Positions 1 to 6,472 of a stretch of 11,691 nucleotides of DNA are shown here, piece after piece; the first letter of the stretch is position 1; the number at the start of each line of letters is the position of its first letter. Location: positions 1-11,691 of the forward strand of contig CANRBW010000035.1 of NCBI GenBank assembly GCA_947628975.1, written 5' to 3'. The DNA is from an uncultured Oscillospiraceae bacterium. GTDB taxonomy: Bacteria; Bacillota; Clostridia; Oscillospirales; Oscillospiraceae. The notes beneath the pieces were generated by a model. It searched no databases, was not told the DNA's origin, and saw only the letters and a list, made by a program, of their open reading frames with translations. A program made the position numbers and the translations under genes.

Positions 1-108
1 GGCGTGGATCTCCCCTTCCCGCAGGGTGAAGTTCACGTTCTGAAGGGCCCGCACGCCGGGGAAGTACTTGCAGATGCCGCGCATTTCCAACACTACGCCT
101 TCCTGCAT
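1..108 (-). CDS. Sugar ABC transporter ATP-binding protein, N-terminus only (RbsA/MglA/YtfR type)
   Basis: Only the first 36 codons lie in the window; the gene continues past the left edge. The peptide contains LEMRGICKYFPGVRAL followed by LREGEIHA, the usual opening of the duplicated-ATPase subunit of carbohydrate importers of the RbsA/MglA/YtfR class. The Walker A site would follow just outside the window. It would energise sugar uptake from the cytoplasmic side of the membrane. The ATG start at 106-108 has GGAGG about 10 bases upstream; an in-frame GTG three codons earlier sits too close to that site. The gene follows the binding-protein gene on the same strand, separated by about 100 bases with a strong hairpin, the normal binding protein-ATPase order. 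The family is clear; the substrate is inferred from the neighbour. Confidence 0.85.
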   Translation of the reverse strand, partial: MQEGVVLEMRGICKYFPGVRALQNVNFTLREGEIHA

Positions 109-142
109 TCGGGACACGCCTCCATTCTTTCAGATAATAGAA

Positions 143-174
143 CACGCGGCGCGGCTGGGGTGCCGCGCCGCGTG
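143..174 (-). terminator. Strong GC hairpin between binding-protein and ATPase genes (attenuating terminator)
   Basis: A perfect 13-bp stem (143-155 pairing with 162-174) encloses a 6-base loop. It begins 37 bases past the stop of the binding-protein gene. On the minus strand the hairpin is followed by TTCTATTAT, a short and imperfect T-rich stretch. This fits a partial terminator or an mRNA-stabilising structure that keeps binding protein expressed above the ATPase and permease. The hairpin is seen directly; the role is inferred. Confidence 0.65.
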
Positions 175-210
175 CCGGGTCACAGAGTATGTGGCTGAGG
201 GAGGGGCCGA

Positions 211-1245
211 TCAGGTCCCGTACTTGTCCACGTCAGCCTGGGTGAGGGTGGCGGCGTCGAAGCCCTGCTCGGGGGTGTAGATGATCTTCTCAGCGGGCTC
301 GTTCCCGGCCACCAGGTCCTTGATGATGGCGTCCACCGTGTCGGCCTGGAGGGGGTTGCACAGGCCCATGTAGTTCCAACGGCCGGCCAGGACCTCCTCG
401 AAGGCCCACTTGTCGCTGTCGAAGCCCATGATGATGACGTCGCCGTCCACCCCGTGGGTGATGCCGTTGGCGTCCAGAGCGGCGGCGGCGCCGCGGGCCA
501 TGCCGTTATTCTCGGCGTAGATCACGTTGAAGTCCTTGCCGGAGTCGATGACGGACTGCACGATGGTCTTGGCGGTGGCCTCGTCCCAGTCGGCGGTCTG
601 CTGGGTCACATAGTTCCAGTTGTCCTCGGCCTCCACCTTCTCGTCCAGAGCGCCGGTGCGGCCCAGCTGGGCGTCAGAGCCCATGTGGCCCTGGATGTGG
701 ATGATGTTGTACTCGTCCAGGCCCTGGGCCTCCAGCCAATCCACGGCGGTCTTGCCCTCGGCGGGCATATCGGAGACCACGGCGGCGACGTACATGCTCT
801 CGTCAGCTTCCAGCATACGGTCAAAGAGGATGACCTGGGTGCCGGCGGCCTGAGCGTCCTGGAGGACGGTGTCCCAGCCGGTGGTGGAGGCGGGGGAGAG
901 GAGCAGGAAGTCCACCTCGTCCTGGATCATCTGCTGGGCGGTGGCGATCTGCTGGGCGGCGTCGTTGTTGTTGTAGAAGGTGGCGTCATAGCCGTTGGCC
1001 TCAGTGAAGGTGGCCCGCATGGCCGCGTCGTTGGCGGTGCGGTAGCCGGACTCATTGGGGTCGTTGTTGATGACGCCGACGGTGATCAGACCGTCCGCGG
1101 CGGGCGCGTCGGGCGCGTCGTCAGCGGGGGCGTCAGTGGCGGGGGCGTCGGTGGCGGGGATGTCGGCGGTGTCCCCACCGCCGCCGCAGGCGGCCAGAGC
1201 GAAGACCATCACCAGAGCCAGAAGCAGAGCAAGATACCGTTTCAT
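211..1245 (-). CDS. Sugar ABC transporter substrate-binding lipoprotein (YtfQ/RbsB-like, Peripla_BP_4)
   Basis: This 344-residue extracellular lipoprotein captures a sugar for an ABC importer. It starts with MKRYLALLLALV and a lipobox LAAC with Cys20, then an Ala/Asp/Pro-rich linker of repeated ATDAP units (about 21-52), then a periplasmic-binding-protein fold beginning LITVGVI. Landmarks resembling E. coli YtfQ (galactofuranose binding) are NESGYR, SPASTTGWD, ILFDRML, ADWDEATAK and VIYAENNGMARGA. The start is ATG 1243-1245 because GGAGG (1256-1260) is about 10 bases away; an in-frame ATG three codons upstream abuts it. The open frame runs on to 2013, but that part belongs to other sequence. 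The next gene on this strand encodes the importer ATPase. Family is confident; galactofuranose or another furanose/pentose as ligand is inference. Confidence 0.9.
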   Translation of the reverse strand: MKRYLALLLALVMVFALAACGGGGDTADIPATDAPATDAPADDAPDAPAADGLITVGVINNDPNESGYRTANDAAMRATFTEANGYDATFYNNNDAAQQIATAQQMIQDEVDFLLLSPASTTGWDTVLQDAQAAGTQVILFDRMLEADESMYVAAVVSDMPAEGKTAVDWLEAQGLDEYNIIHIQGHMGSDAQLGRTGALDEKVEAEDNWNYVTQQTADWDEATAKTIVQSVIDSGKDFNVIYAENNGMARGAAAALDANGITHGVDGDVIIMGFDSDKWAFEEVLAGRWNYMGLCNPLQADTVDAIIKDLVAGNEPAEKIIYTPEQGFDAATLTQADVDKYGT

Positions 1246-1288
1246 CGCATTCATACCTCCATCATTCATTTGGTTGGCCCGCCACATT

Positions 1289-1301
1289 CCCCAGTATGGG
1301 G
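1289..1301. repeat. Small inverted repeat in the binding-protein leader
   Basis: CCCCA (1289-1293) and TGGGG (1297-1301) form a 5-bp dyad around three bases. It lies in the roughly 65-base 5' untranslated stretch between promoter and start codon. It could be a small operator half-site or nothing; no regulator gene is visible in the window. Confidence 0.3.
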
Positions 1302-1318
1302 CGGACCTTGTAACCCCT

Positions 1319-1347
1319 AGCATAACGGTTTTCCGTCTATTTGTCAA
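1319..1347 (-). promoter_or_regulatory. Sigma-A promoter of the sugar ABC operon
   Basis: On the minus strand there is a perfect TTGACA -35 (1342-1347), a 17-base spacer and a TATGCT -10 (1319-1324). Transcription would begin near 1312, giving a leader of about 65 bases to the binding-protein ATG at 1245. Confidence 0.8.
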
Positions 1348-1380
1348 TAGATTCCTGGGGCGGTTCGGGAAAGTTCGTGC

Positions 1381-1430
1381 AAAATAGACAACGCCCCCAG
1401 CGGGACAGGGGAAAGGTCCGGCCGGGGGCG
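1381..1430 (-). terminator. Probable terminator after the DUF308 gene
   Basis: CGCCCCC (1392-1398) pairs with GGGGGCG (1424-1430), with a weaker inner GGAC/GTCC pairing. On the minus strand the stem is followed by a T-rich stretch, TTGTCTATTTT. It starts about 37 bases past the DUF308 stop codon and precedes the binding-protein promoter, so it insulates the two units. The large loop makes it imperfect. Confidence 0.55.
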
Positions 1431-1466
1431 GGGCGGGGCGGTGGTTTGGGGCAGGTTTCGGGGCGG

Positions 1467-2009
1467 TCAACCCGCCCGCATGAGCTGGACCGACAGGACC
1501 AGGACCTTGATCCCGGAGATCAGGATGGAGATCCCCACCAGGAGCCCCACGGTGAGGATAGTGATCATGGGCTGGAACAGGCAGACCACCCCCACCGCGG
1601 CGGTGGCCGCGCCCAGGAGCATCACCACCAGCCATCCGGCGGTGCGCAGGTCGCTGGGGAGCGCCTGGTTGAGCCGCCGGAGGGACAGGGCCTCGGCGAT
1701 GCCGCAGACGCCGTAGAGCAGGATCCACAGCGCCACGGCGTAGGCGATGACCATATCGGTGGCGAAGCGGACGAAGCCGTTGGCGACGATGAGCCCGCCC
1801 AGCAGGATCCCGGCCACGCCGCCGATGAGCTCCCAGACGCTGCGGCCATCCCTGCCCGCGGCGTAGCGGAAGACGGCGGCCACGCCGGCCACGATGATGG
1901 CCACGCCGGTGAGCCAGCTCAGGGTGGAAAAGGCCGCCGCCGGGGTGAGGATACAGCCAAAGCCGCAGAGGATCATCAAAACGCCGAGCACGATCATGAG
2001 GACTGTCAT
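1467..2009 (-). CDS. DUF308 (HdeD-like) integral membrane protein
   Basis: The 180-residue product is strongly hydrophobic along nearly its whole length, with about six membrane segments separated by short loops such as RYAAGRDGRSVWE and LRRLNQALPSDLRTAG. The first segment begins at residue 1 (MTVLMIVLGVLMILCGF). Repeated Gly-rich short segments of this kind are typical of the DUF308/HdeD family. HdeD is linked to acid resistance in enteric bacteria, but most members, including Firmicute ones, have no assigned role. The ATG start (2007-2009) is supported by GGGAGG (2018-2023) with 8-base spacing. The open frame extends upstream past the promoter, but that part is not translated. It is monocistronic between its own promoter and terminator. 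No function can be stated. Confidence 0.8.
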   Translation of the reverse strand: MTVLMIVLGVLMILCGFGCILTPAAAFSTLSWLTGVAIIVAGVAAVFRYAAGRDGRSVWELIGGVAGILLGGLIVANGFVRFATDMVIAYAVALWILLYGVCGIAEALSLRRLNQALPSDLRTAGWLVVMLLGAATAAVGVVCLFQPMITILTVGLLVGISILISGIKVLVLSVQLMRAG

Positions 2010-2039
2010 ACAAACTGCCTCCCTTGTTGTGGTGGCTCC

Positions 2040-2068
2040 ATTATATCCCCCGGCCGCGGCCCTGTCAA
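2040..2068 (-). promoter_or_regulatory. Perfect consensus promoter for the DUF308 gene
   Basis: The minus strand reads TTGACA (2063-2068), a 17-base GC-rich spacer, then TATAAT (2040-2045), matching sigma-A consensus at every position. The start would be near 2033, with a short leader carrying the GGGAGG site. Confidence 0.85.
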
Positions 2069-2143
2069 CGCCGGGCGGCCCGGCCGGTCTGCGGGACAGG
2101 GGGTCCGCGCGGGGCGCGCCTGGGGGTCCGGACCGTCTTCCGG

Positions 2144-2172
2144 TTGCGCGCGGGGGAAAAAAGGTGTATGAT
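2144..2172 (+). promoter_or_regulatory. Promoter of the five-gene plus-strand operon
   Basis: TTGCGC (2144-2149), a 17-base spacer and TATGAT (2167-2172) lie 32 bases before the GTG start of the metallo-beta-lactamase-fold gene. It is divergent from the DUF308 promoter about 75 bases away. A 10-base palindrome GGTCCGGACC (2125-2134) lies between the two. The -35 matches consensus at four of six bases. Confidence 0.6.
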
Positions 2173-2203
2173 AGGAGCACAGAGAAAAAGGAGGCGGTCC
2201 GGC

Positions 2204-3823
2204 GTGAAGTTGACCTTTCTGGGGGCGACCCACGAGGTGACGGGGAGCTGTACCCTCATCGAGGTGGGCGGCGCTTACGGCCTGGTGGACTGCGGCATGG
2301 AGCAGGGGCGGAACGTGTTTGTGAACCGGGACCTCCCGGTGCCGGAGGGGCAGTTGGACTTCGTGCTGTTGACCCACGCCCACATCGACCACTCCGGCAA
2401 CCTGCCCCTGCTGTGCAAGCGGGGGTACAAAGGCCCCATCTACGCCACCGCCGCCACCTGCGCCCTGTGCGAGATCATGCTGCGGGACTGCGCCCACATC
2501 CAGGAGTCGGACGCGGAGTGGAAGAGCCGCAAGTCCCGCCGGGCGGGGGGCCCGGAGGTGGAGCCGGTCTACACCATGGACGACGCCGAGGCCGCCATCC
2601 GCCGCCTGCGCCCCTGCCGCTACGGAGAGAAGCTCCAGGTCTCAGAGCGCGTGACCGTCCGCTTCGTGGACGCGGGGCACCTCATGGGCTCGGCCAGCAT
2701 CGAGGTCTGGCTCACCGAGGGGGACGTGACGAAAAAAGTCGTCTTCAGCGGGGACATCGGCAACCTGGACCAGCCCATCATCAACGACCCCCAGTACATC
2801 CGTCAGGCGGACTATGTGGTCACCGAGTCCACCTACGGCGACCGGCTCCACCAGAAGGTGGCGGGGAACAACGTGGCCTTTTTGGCCGACTGCGTCCAGC
2901 AGACCCTGGACCGGGGCGGCAACCTGGTGATCCCCTCCTTCGCCGTGGGCCGGACCCAGGAACTGCTCTACTTCCTCCGGGAGGTGAAGCTGGACCGGCT
3001 GGTCACCGGCCACGGGGACTTCCCGGTCTATGTGGACAGTCCCCTGGCCAACGAGGCCACCGGCATCTTCCTCCAGTGCGACCGGGAGTGCTTCGACCCG
3101 GAGACCCAGGCCCTGCTGGACCAGGGGATCAACCCCCTGGTCTTCCCCGGTCTGCGGCTGGCCGTGTCCAGCGAGGAGTCCAAGCAGATCAACCTGGACG
3201 GGGAGCCCAAGGTCATCCTCTCCGCCAGCGGGATGTGCGAGGCGGGGCGGGTCCGCCACCACCTGAAGCACAACCTCTGGCGGCCGGAGAGCACCGTCCT
3301 CTTCGTGGGCTACCAGGCGGAGGGCACCACCGGCCGGGCCATCCAGAGCGGCAAGACCCCCATCTCCCTCTTTGGGGAGGAGGTGGCGGTGAACGCCCAG
3401 ATCCGCACCTTCACCGGCAAGAGCGGCCACGCCGACAAGGACGGCCTGCTGCGCTGGATCTCCGCCTTTGAGGAGAAGCCCAAAATGGTCTTTGTCAACC
3501 ACGGGGAGGACGGGGTGTGCGAGAGCTACGCCCGGTGCCTCCGGGAGGAGCGGGGACTGAACGCCTACGCCCCCTATTCCGGCGCGGTGTACGACCTGGC
3601 GGCGGGCCGCTTCCTGGAGACCCCGGAGGGGGTGCGGGTGGAGAAGAAGTCCGCCAAGCAGGCCCGGAACGACAGCGTCTTCGAAAACCTGCTGGCCGCC
3701 TGCCGGCGGCTCACCCAGCTGGCCCAGGGTTTTCGGGAGTTCTCCAACAAGGACATCGCTCGGTTCACCGGCCAGGTCAACTCCCTGGTGGACAAGTGGA
3801 CCAACTGGACCCGGAAGAAATAG
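2204..3823 (+). CDS. Metallo-beta-lactamase-fold, beta-CASP RNA-metabolising hydrolase
   Basis: The 539-residue cytoplasmic protein has the full beta-CASP nuclease architecture. The N-terminal lactamase fold has HAHIDHSG (58-65) as the main metal site, a later metal histidine in DAGHLMGSAS (H159) and FSGDIG (D184). The beta-CASP part has PSFAVGRTQELL, VYVDSPLA and SASGMCEAGRVRHH (340-353). The C-terminal RMMBL segment has the SGHAD histidine (H409). All catalytic motifs are intact, so two-zinc hydrolysis of RNA is expected, as in the CPSF73/archaeal-CPSF-like branch; the native substrate is unknown. A tail rich in Lys/Arg follows. The GTG start at 2204 is chosen because AAGGAGG (2188-2194) is 9 bases upstream and the family start KLTFLGATHEVTGS follows at once. 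It is the first gene of an operon. Confidence 0.9.
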   Translation: MKLTFLGATHEVTGSCTLIEVGGAYGLVDCGMEQGRNVFVNRDLPVPEGQLDFVLLTHAHIDHSGNLPLLCKRGYKGPIYATAATCALCEIMLRDCAHIQESDAEWKSRKSRRAGGPEVEPVYTMDDAEAAIRRLRPCRYGEKLQVSERVTVRFVDAGHLMGSASIEVWLTEGDVTKKVVFSGDIGNLDQPIINDPQYIRQADYVVTESTYGDRLHQKVAGNNVAFLADCVQQTLDRGGNLVIPSFAVGRTQELLYFLREVKLDRLVTGHGDFPVYVDSPLANEATGIFLQCDRECFDPETQALLDQGINPLVFPGLRLAVSSEESKQINLDGEPKVILSASGMCEAGRVRHHLKHNLWRPESTVLFVGYQAEGTTGRAIQSGKTPISLFGEEVAVNAQIRTFTGKSGHADKDGLLRWISAFEEKPKMVFVNHGEDGVCESYARCLREERGLNAYAPYSGAVYDLAAGRFLETPEGVRVEKKSAKQARNDSVFENLLAACRRLTQLAQGFREFSNKDIARFTGQVNSLVDKWTNWTRKK

Positions 3824-3827
3824 ACCG

Positions 3828-3845
3828 CCGCCCCGGCCGGGGCGG
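3828..3845. repeat. GC palindrome in the first intergenic gap of the operon
   Basis: CCGCCCC (3828-3834) and GGGGCGG (3839-3845) form a perfect 7-bp stem around GGCC, just after the stop codon. No T-run follows on the plus strand, so it is more likely an mRNA 3'-end stabilising or weak attenuating structure than a terminator. Confidence 0.5.
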
Positions 3846-3885
3846 ACAACACCAGCCGCGGCGCGGCGAGAGAGGAAGGGACGAG

Positions 3886-4455
3886 ATGAGACTGGTGATC
3901 GACTGCTGTGTGCGGGGGGAGGCCTCCGGTACCCGGAGGCTGACCCGCCGCTGTCTGGACGCCCTGGGGGGCGGGGAGACGCGGATCCTGGAGCTGGAGC
4001 GGGAGGGGCTGGTCCCCCTGGGGGCGGAGGAGCTGGCCCAGCGGGACCGGCTGGCCCTCCTAGGGGAGTTCGACCACGAGATGTTCCGCTACGCCCGCCA
4101 GTTCCGGGACGCGGAGGAGATCGTGGTGGCCGCGCCCTACTGGGACCTGTCCTTTCCCGCTCTGCTGAAGGTCTATCTGGAGCGGGTGTCGGTGGCCGGG
4201 CTCACCTTCGGCTACCAGGGGGACCGGCCGGTGGGGTACTGCCGGGCCAGGCGGCTGATCTACCTGTCCACCTGCGGGGGCTATACCGGCGGCCGGCACC
4301 TGGGGGAGGAGTACGTCCGGGCCCTGGCGGAGATGCTGGGGGTGACCGGCTTCCAGGGCTTCGCCGTGGAGGGGCTGGACGTGGACCCCGCCCGGCGGGA
4401 AGAGGTGCTGGAGGCGGGGATCCGGCGCGTGGTGGACCAGCTCCGCCGGAGCTGA
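3886..4455 (+). CDS. Flavodoxin_2-fold NAD(P)H:quinone/azo oxidoreductase
   Basis: This 189-residue protein matches the Flavodoxin_2 (AzoR / NAD(P)H dehydrogenase quinone) family. It opens with the beta strand MRLVIDCCVR and has the FMN-side motif APYWDLSFPALLK (83-95), corresponding to the family P-W/Y-x-F-S-x-P-A-x-L-K signature. VSVAGLTFGY follows, then a second flavin-loop STCGG (128-132), where many members have TRGG. It probably binds FMN and uses NAD(P)H to reduce quinone-like, azo or nitro electrophiles in the cytoplasm. The ATG at 3886 follows a GGAAGGG site about 5 bases upstream. It lies 62 bases after the nuclease gene and 24 before the next one. The family call is firm; the substrate cannot be read from sequence. 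Confidence 0.82.
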   Translation: MRLVIDCCVRGEASGTRRLTRRCLDALGGGETRILELEREGLVPLGAEELAQRDRLALLGEFDHEMFRYARQFRDAEEIVVAAPYWDLSFPALLKVYLERVSVAGLTFGYQGDRPVGYCRARRLIYLSTCGGYTGGRHLGEEYVRALAEMLGVTGFQGFAVEGLDVDPARREEVLEAGIRRVVDQLRRS

Positions 4456-4479
4456 GCCAGACGGAGAGGAGCGGTCGGC

Positions 4480-5148
4480 ATGGCGCGGGAGATCACATCC
4501 TGGGAGAGTCTGGAGGCGGCGGCGGAGCGGTACGGCCTGCTGCCCTTCTTCCGCTGCGGCGTGGGCCTGTCGGTGGAGGAGCTGACGCCGGGGCGGTACT
4601 GGTTCTCCGGGGAGGTGGACGGCCCCTGGGAGTGGCGCATGGAGGTGGCCCGCCGGGGAAAGGTGGCCTACGGCAAGCTGTTCGCCCGGAAGACGGGGCT
4701 GGTCAGCCGGGAGTGGTACCCGGACCTGGCCAACTACCGCCGGGACGGGTACGACTTCGACGCCCGCTACGAGGACGGCCTGGCCGAGTACCGGGAGAAG
4801 CGGATCATGGACGTCCTGCTCCGGGAGGGGCCCATGCTCTCCAAGGACCTGAAGCGGGCGGCGGGCTTTGGCGGGGAGGGCCTGAAGGGCTTTGACGCCG
4901 CCATCACCCGCCTCCAGATGGAGACCTATGTGACCGTCCACAGCTTTACCTACGCGGTGGACCGGCAGGGCCGCCCCTACGGCTGGGGGATGGCCCGATA
5001 CGCCGTGACCGAGGACGTGCTGGGGGAGGAGGTCACCCGGGGGGCCTATGGCCGCCCGCCCCGGGAGTCCAAGGCCCGGCTGCTGGACCGGCTGGGCCTG
5101 CTCTGCCCCCGGTCCTTCGACGACGAGCTGGAGCGGCTGATCCGCTGA
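4480..5148 (+). CDS. AlkZ-related winged-helix protein
   Basis: This 222-residue protein resembles the AlkZ-related group of Firmicutes, distant relatives of the HTH_42/AlkZ alkyl- and crosslink-excising DNA glycosylases. Recognisable segments are WEWR (50-53), GKLFARKTGLVSREWYP (65-81) and RRDGYDFD (87-94). A winged-helix-like region follows at about 106-150 (REKRIMDVLLREGPMLSKDL, then AITRLQMETYV). It is shorter than true AlkZ/YcaQ (about 400 residues) and lacks an evident QxQ glycosylase motif, so glycosylase activity is doubtful. DNA binding or a regulatory role is equally possible. The ATG at 4480 is preceded by GGAGAGGAG at about 8 bases. It is third in the operon. The family call rests on recall of conserved motifs, not on a search. 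Confidence 0.68.
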   Translation: MAREITSWESLEAAAERYGLLPFFRCGVGLSVEELTPGRYWFSGEVDGPWEWRMEVARRGKVAYGKLFARKTGLVSREWYPDLANYRRDGYDFDARYEDGLAEYREKRIMDVLLREGPMLSKDLKRAAGFGGEGLKGFDAAITRLQMETYVTVHSFTYAVDRQGRPYGWGMARYAVTEDVLGEEVTRGAYGRPPRESKARLLDRLGLLCPRSFDDELERLIR

Positions 5149-5186
5149 ACGGGCGGGGAGACGACCATAAAGAAAGGAGAGAGCGT

Positions 5187-5612
5187 ATGACGGCGGAGGA
5201 CTACATCCGCGCGCTGGGCCTGGAGCCCCACGCGGACGAGGGGGGCTGGCTGGCCCCCCGCTGGCGCTCGGCGGACGACGCGACGGTGAGCGCCGTCTAC
5301 TACCTGCTCCACGCCGGGGAGATCTCCCGCTGGCACCGCCTCCGGGCGAGCAACGAGATTTGGACCTGGCACGCCGGTGGGGCGCTGGAGATGACCCTGG
5401 GGGGCTCGGGGGACTGGCCGGGGGCGGAGCGCCCCACCGTCCTTCTGGACGCCCGGCACCCCACGGCGGTGGTTCCGGCGGGGGAGTGGCAGACCACCAG
5501 GGTGAAGGACGGGGACTTCGCCCTGGTCACCTGCGTGGTGGCCCCCGCCTTCCGGGACGAGGACTGCGAGCTGCCCCACCCCAGCGTAGAGGAGGTGGAG
5601 GGCGATGCCTGA
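5187..5612 (+). CDS. DUF985 cupin-family protein
   Basis: The 141-residue protein follows the DUF985/Cupin_5 pattern: an N-terminal GLEPHADEGGW, then SAVYYLLHAGEISRWHRL, SNEIWTWHAGG, VVPAGEWQTTR and a terminal FALVTCVVAPAFRDEDCEL. H50, E57 and H62 lie in the positions expected for a cupin metal or ligand site. Members are small single-domain beta barrels of unproven function, some structurally likened to sugar-nucleotide epimerase-type cupins. The ATG at 5187 follows AAAGGAG (5173-5179) at 7 bases. Its last eight bases overlap the start of the SDR gene, so the two are translationally coupled and may act on a related sugar substrate, which is inference. Confidence 0.85.
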   Translation: MTAEDYIRALGLEPHADEGGWLAPRWRSADDATVSAVYYLLHAGEISRWHRLRASNEIWTWHAGGALEMTLGGSGDWPGAERPTVLLDARHPTAVVPAGEWQTTRVKDGDFALVTCVVAPAFRDEDCELPHPSVEEVEGDA

Positions 5613-6357
5613 TTTCTCGCTCGCCGGCAAGGTGGCCCTGGTCACCGGCGTGAGCCGCGGCCTGGGCCAGGCCATGGCGGTGGCCCTGGCCCAGGCGGGG
5701 GCGGACGTGGTGGGCGTGGGCCTGCGGGGCCTGGGGGAGACCGGGGAGCGGATCCGGGCCCTGGGCCGCCGGGCGGTCTCGCTCCAGGCGGACCTGGCCC
5801 GGAGCGACGGGATGGACCGGGTGGCCGCCCAGGCGGTGGCCGCCTTGGGCCGGGTGGACATTCTGGTGAACAACGCCGGGATCATCCGCCTGGCCCCCGC
5901 CCTGGACCACAGCATGGAGGACTTCGACGCGGTGATGGCGGTGAACCTCCGGTCGCTGTTTCTGCTGACCAGGGAAATCGCCAGGCAGATGGTGGACCTG
6001 GGGGGCGGGAAGATCATCAACATCTGCTCGGTCCAGTCCCTGAAGGGGGGCGACGGCGACGCGGCCTATGTGGCCAGCAAGCACGCCGTCCACGGCCTGA
6101 CCCGCGCCTGGGCCAACGAGTGGGGCCGCTACAACATCCAGGTCAACGCCATCGCCCCCGGCTACATGGTCACCGACAACACCGCCACCCTCCGGCAAAA
6201 CCGGGCGGCGGTGGAGGCCATCACCGCTCAGATCCCCCTGGGCCGCTGGGGCCGGCCGGAGGACCTGATGGGCCCGGTGGTCTTTCTGGCCTCCTCCGCC
6301 TCCGACTTTATCACCGGCCACCTGCTGGTGGCGGACGGGGGCTATATGAACGCCTGA
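5605..6357 (+). CDS. kduD: SDR oxidoreductase, KduD-like (2-deoxy-D-gluconate 3-dehydrogenase family)
   Basis: This 250-residue classical short-chain dehydrogenase is complete. It has the NAD-binding TGVSRGLG (14-21), NNAG (89-92), N114, catalytic S142, Y155 and K159 (YVASK), and NAIAPGYMVTDNT (181-193). Long blocks match KduD rather than generic SDRs: FSLAGKVALVTG, GIIR after NNAG, NTATLRQN, IPLGRWGRPEDLMGPVVFLASSASDF and the closing VADGG. KduD interconverts 2,5-diketo-3-deoxygluconate and 2-keto-3-deoxygluconate in uronate and pectin breakdown; related members oxidise gluconate. No kduI or other uronate gene is nearby, so the substrate is uncertain. The ATG at 5605 overlaps the cupin stop by 8 bases and has GGAGG about 9 bases upstream. 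It is the last gene of the operon. Confidence 0.85.
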   Translation: MPDFSLAGKVALVTGVSRGLGQAMAVALAQAGADVVGVGLRGLGETGERIRALGRRAVSLQADLARSDGMDRVAAQAVAALGRVDILVNNAGIIRLAPALDHSMEDFDAVMAVNLRSLFLLTREIARQMVDLGGGKIINICSVQSLKGGDGDAAYVASKHAVHGLTRAWANEWGRYNIQVNAIAPGYMVTDNTATLRQNRAAVEAITAQIPLGRWGRPEDLMGPVVFLASSASDFITGHLLVADGGYMNA

Positions 6358-6368
6358 AGTTCGCGAAC

Positions 6369-6404
6369 AAAAGCGGAACGGGGGTTTGGCCCCGTTCCGC
6401 TTTT
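6369..6404. terminator. Bidirectional intrinsic terminator between converging genes
   Basis: A perfect 15-bp stem (6369-6383 pairing with 6390-6404) with a 6-base loop has four A on one side and four T on the other, so each strand ends in a U-tract. It closes the plus-strand operon 12 bases after the SDR stop and can also end the minus-strand PepSY transcript. Confidence 0.93.
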
Positions 6405-6406
6405 CT

Positions 6407-6471
6407 TTGACACTTTTTTGCGGCCCGCCGCAGCGCGCGCCCCGGCCGCCCTCTTGACCATTTTTGCGGCC
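6407..6471. repeat. Imperfect direct repeat TTGAC..TTTTTGCGGCC, two copies
   Basis: The 19 bases at 6407-6425 and the 18 bases at 6454-6471 share TTGAC, a short A/C stretch, then a T-run and GCGGCC. They flank a GC-rich gap between the terminator and the PepSY stop codon. The origin is unknown; a local duplication is the simplest reading. Confidence 0.4.
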
Positions 6472-6472
6472 G

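Noticed and set aside
1246..2013. Extension of the binding-protein frame upstream to a 600-residue protein
   Set aside because: The upstream part crosses the DUF308 gene, a promoter and a terminator in a Pro/Arg-rich frame. The lipoprotein signal and ribosome site fix the start at 1245.
1894..3471. 525-codon plus-strand frame overlapping the metallo-beta-lactamase-fold gene
   Set aside because: It is Gly/Pro/Arg-rich shadow translation typical of GC-rich DNA. The other frame has all nuclease motifs.
3828..3845. GC palindrome as an operon-ending terminator
   Set aside because: No T-run follows on the plus strand and the next gene begins 40 bases on with a good ribosome site but no clear promoter.
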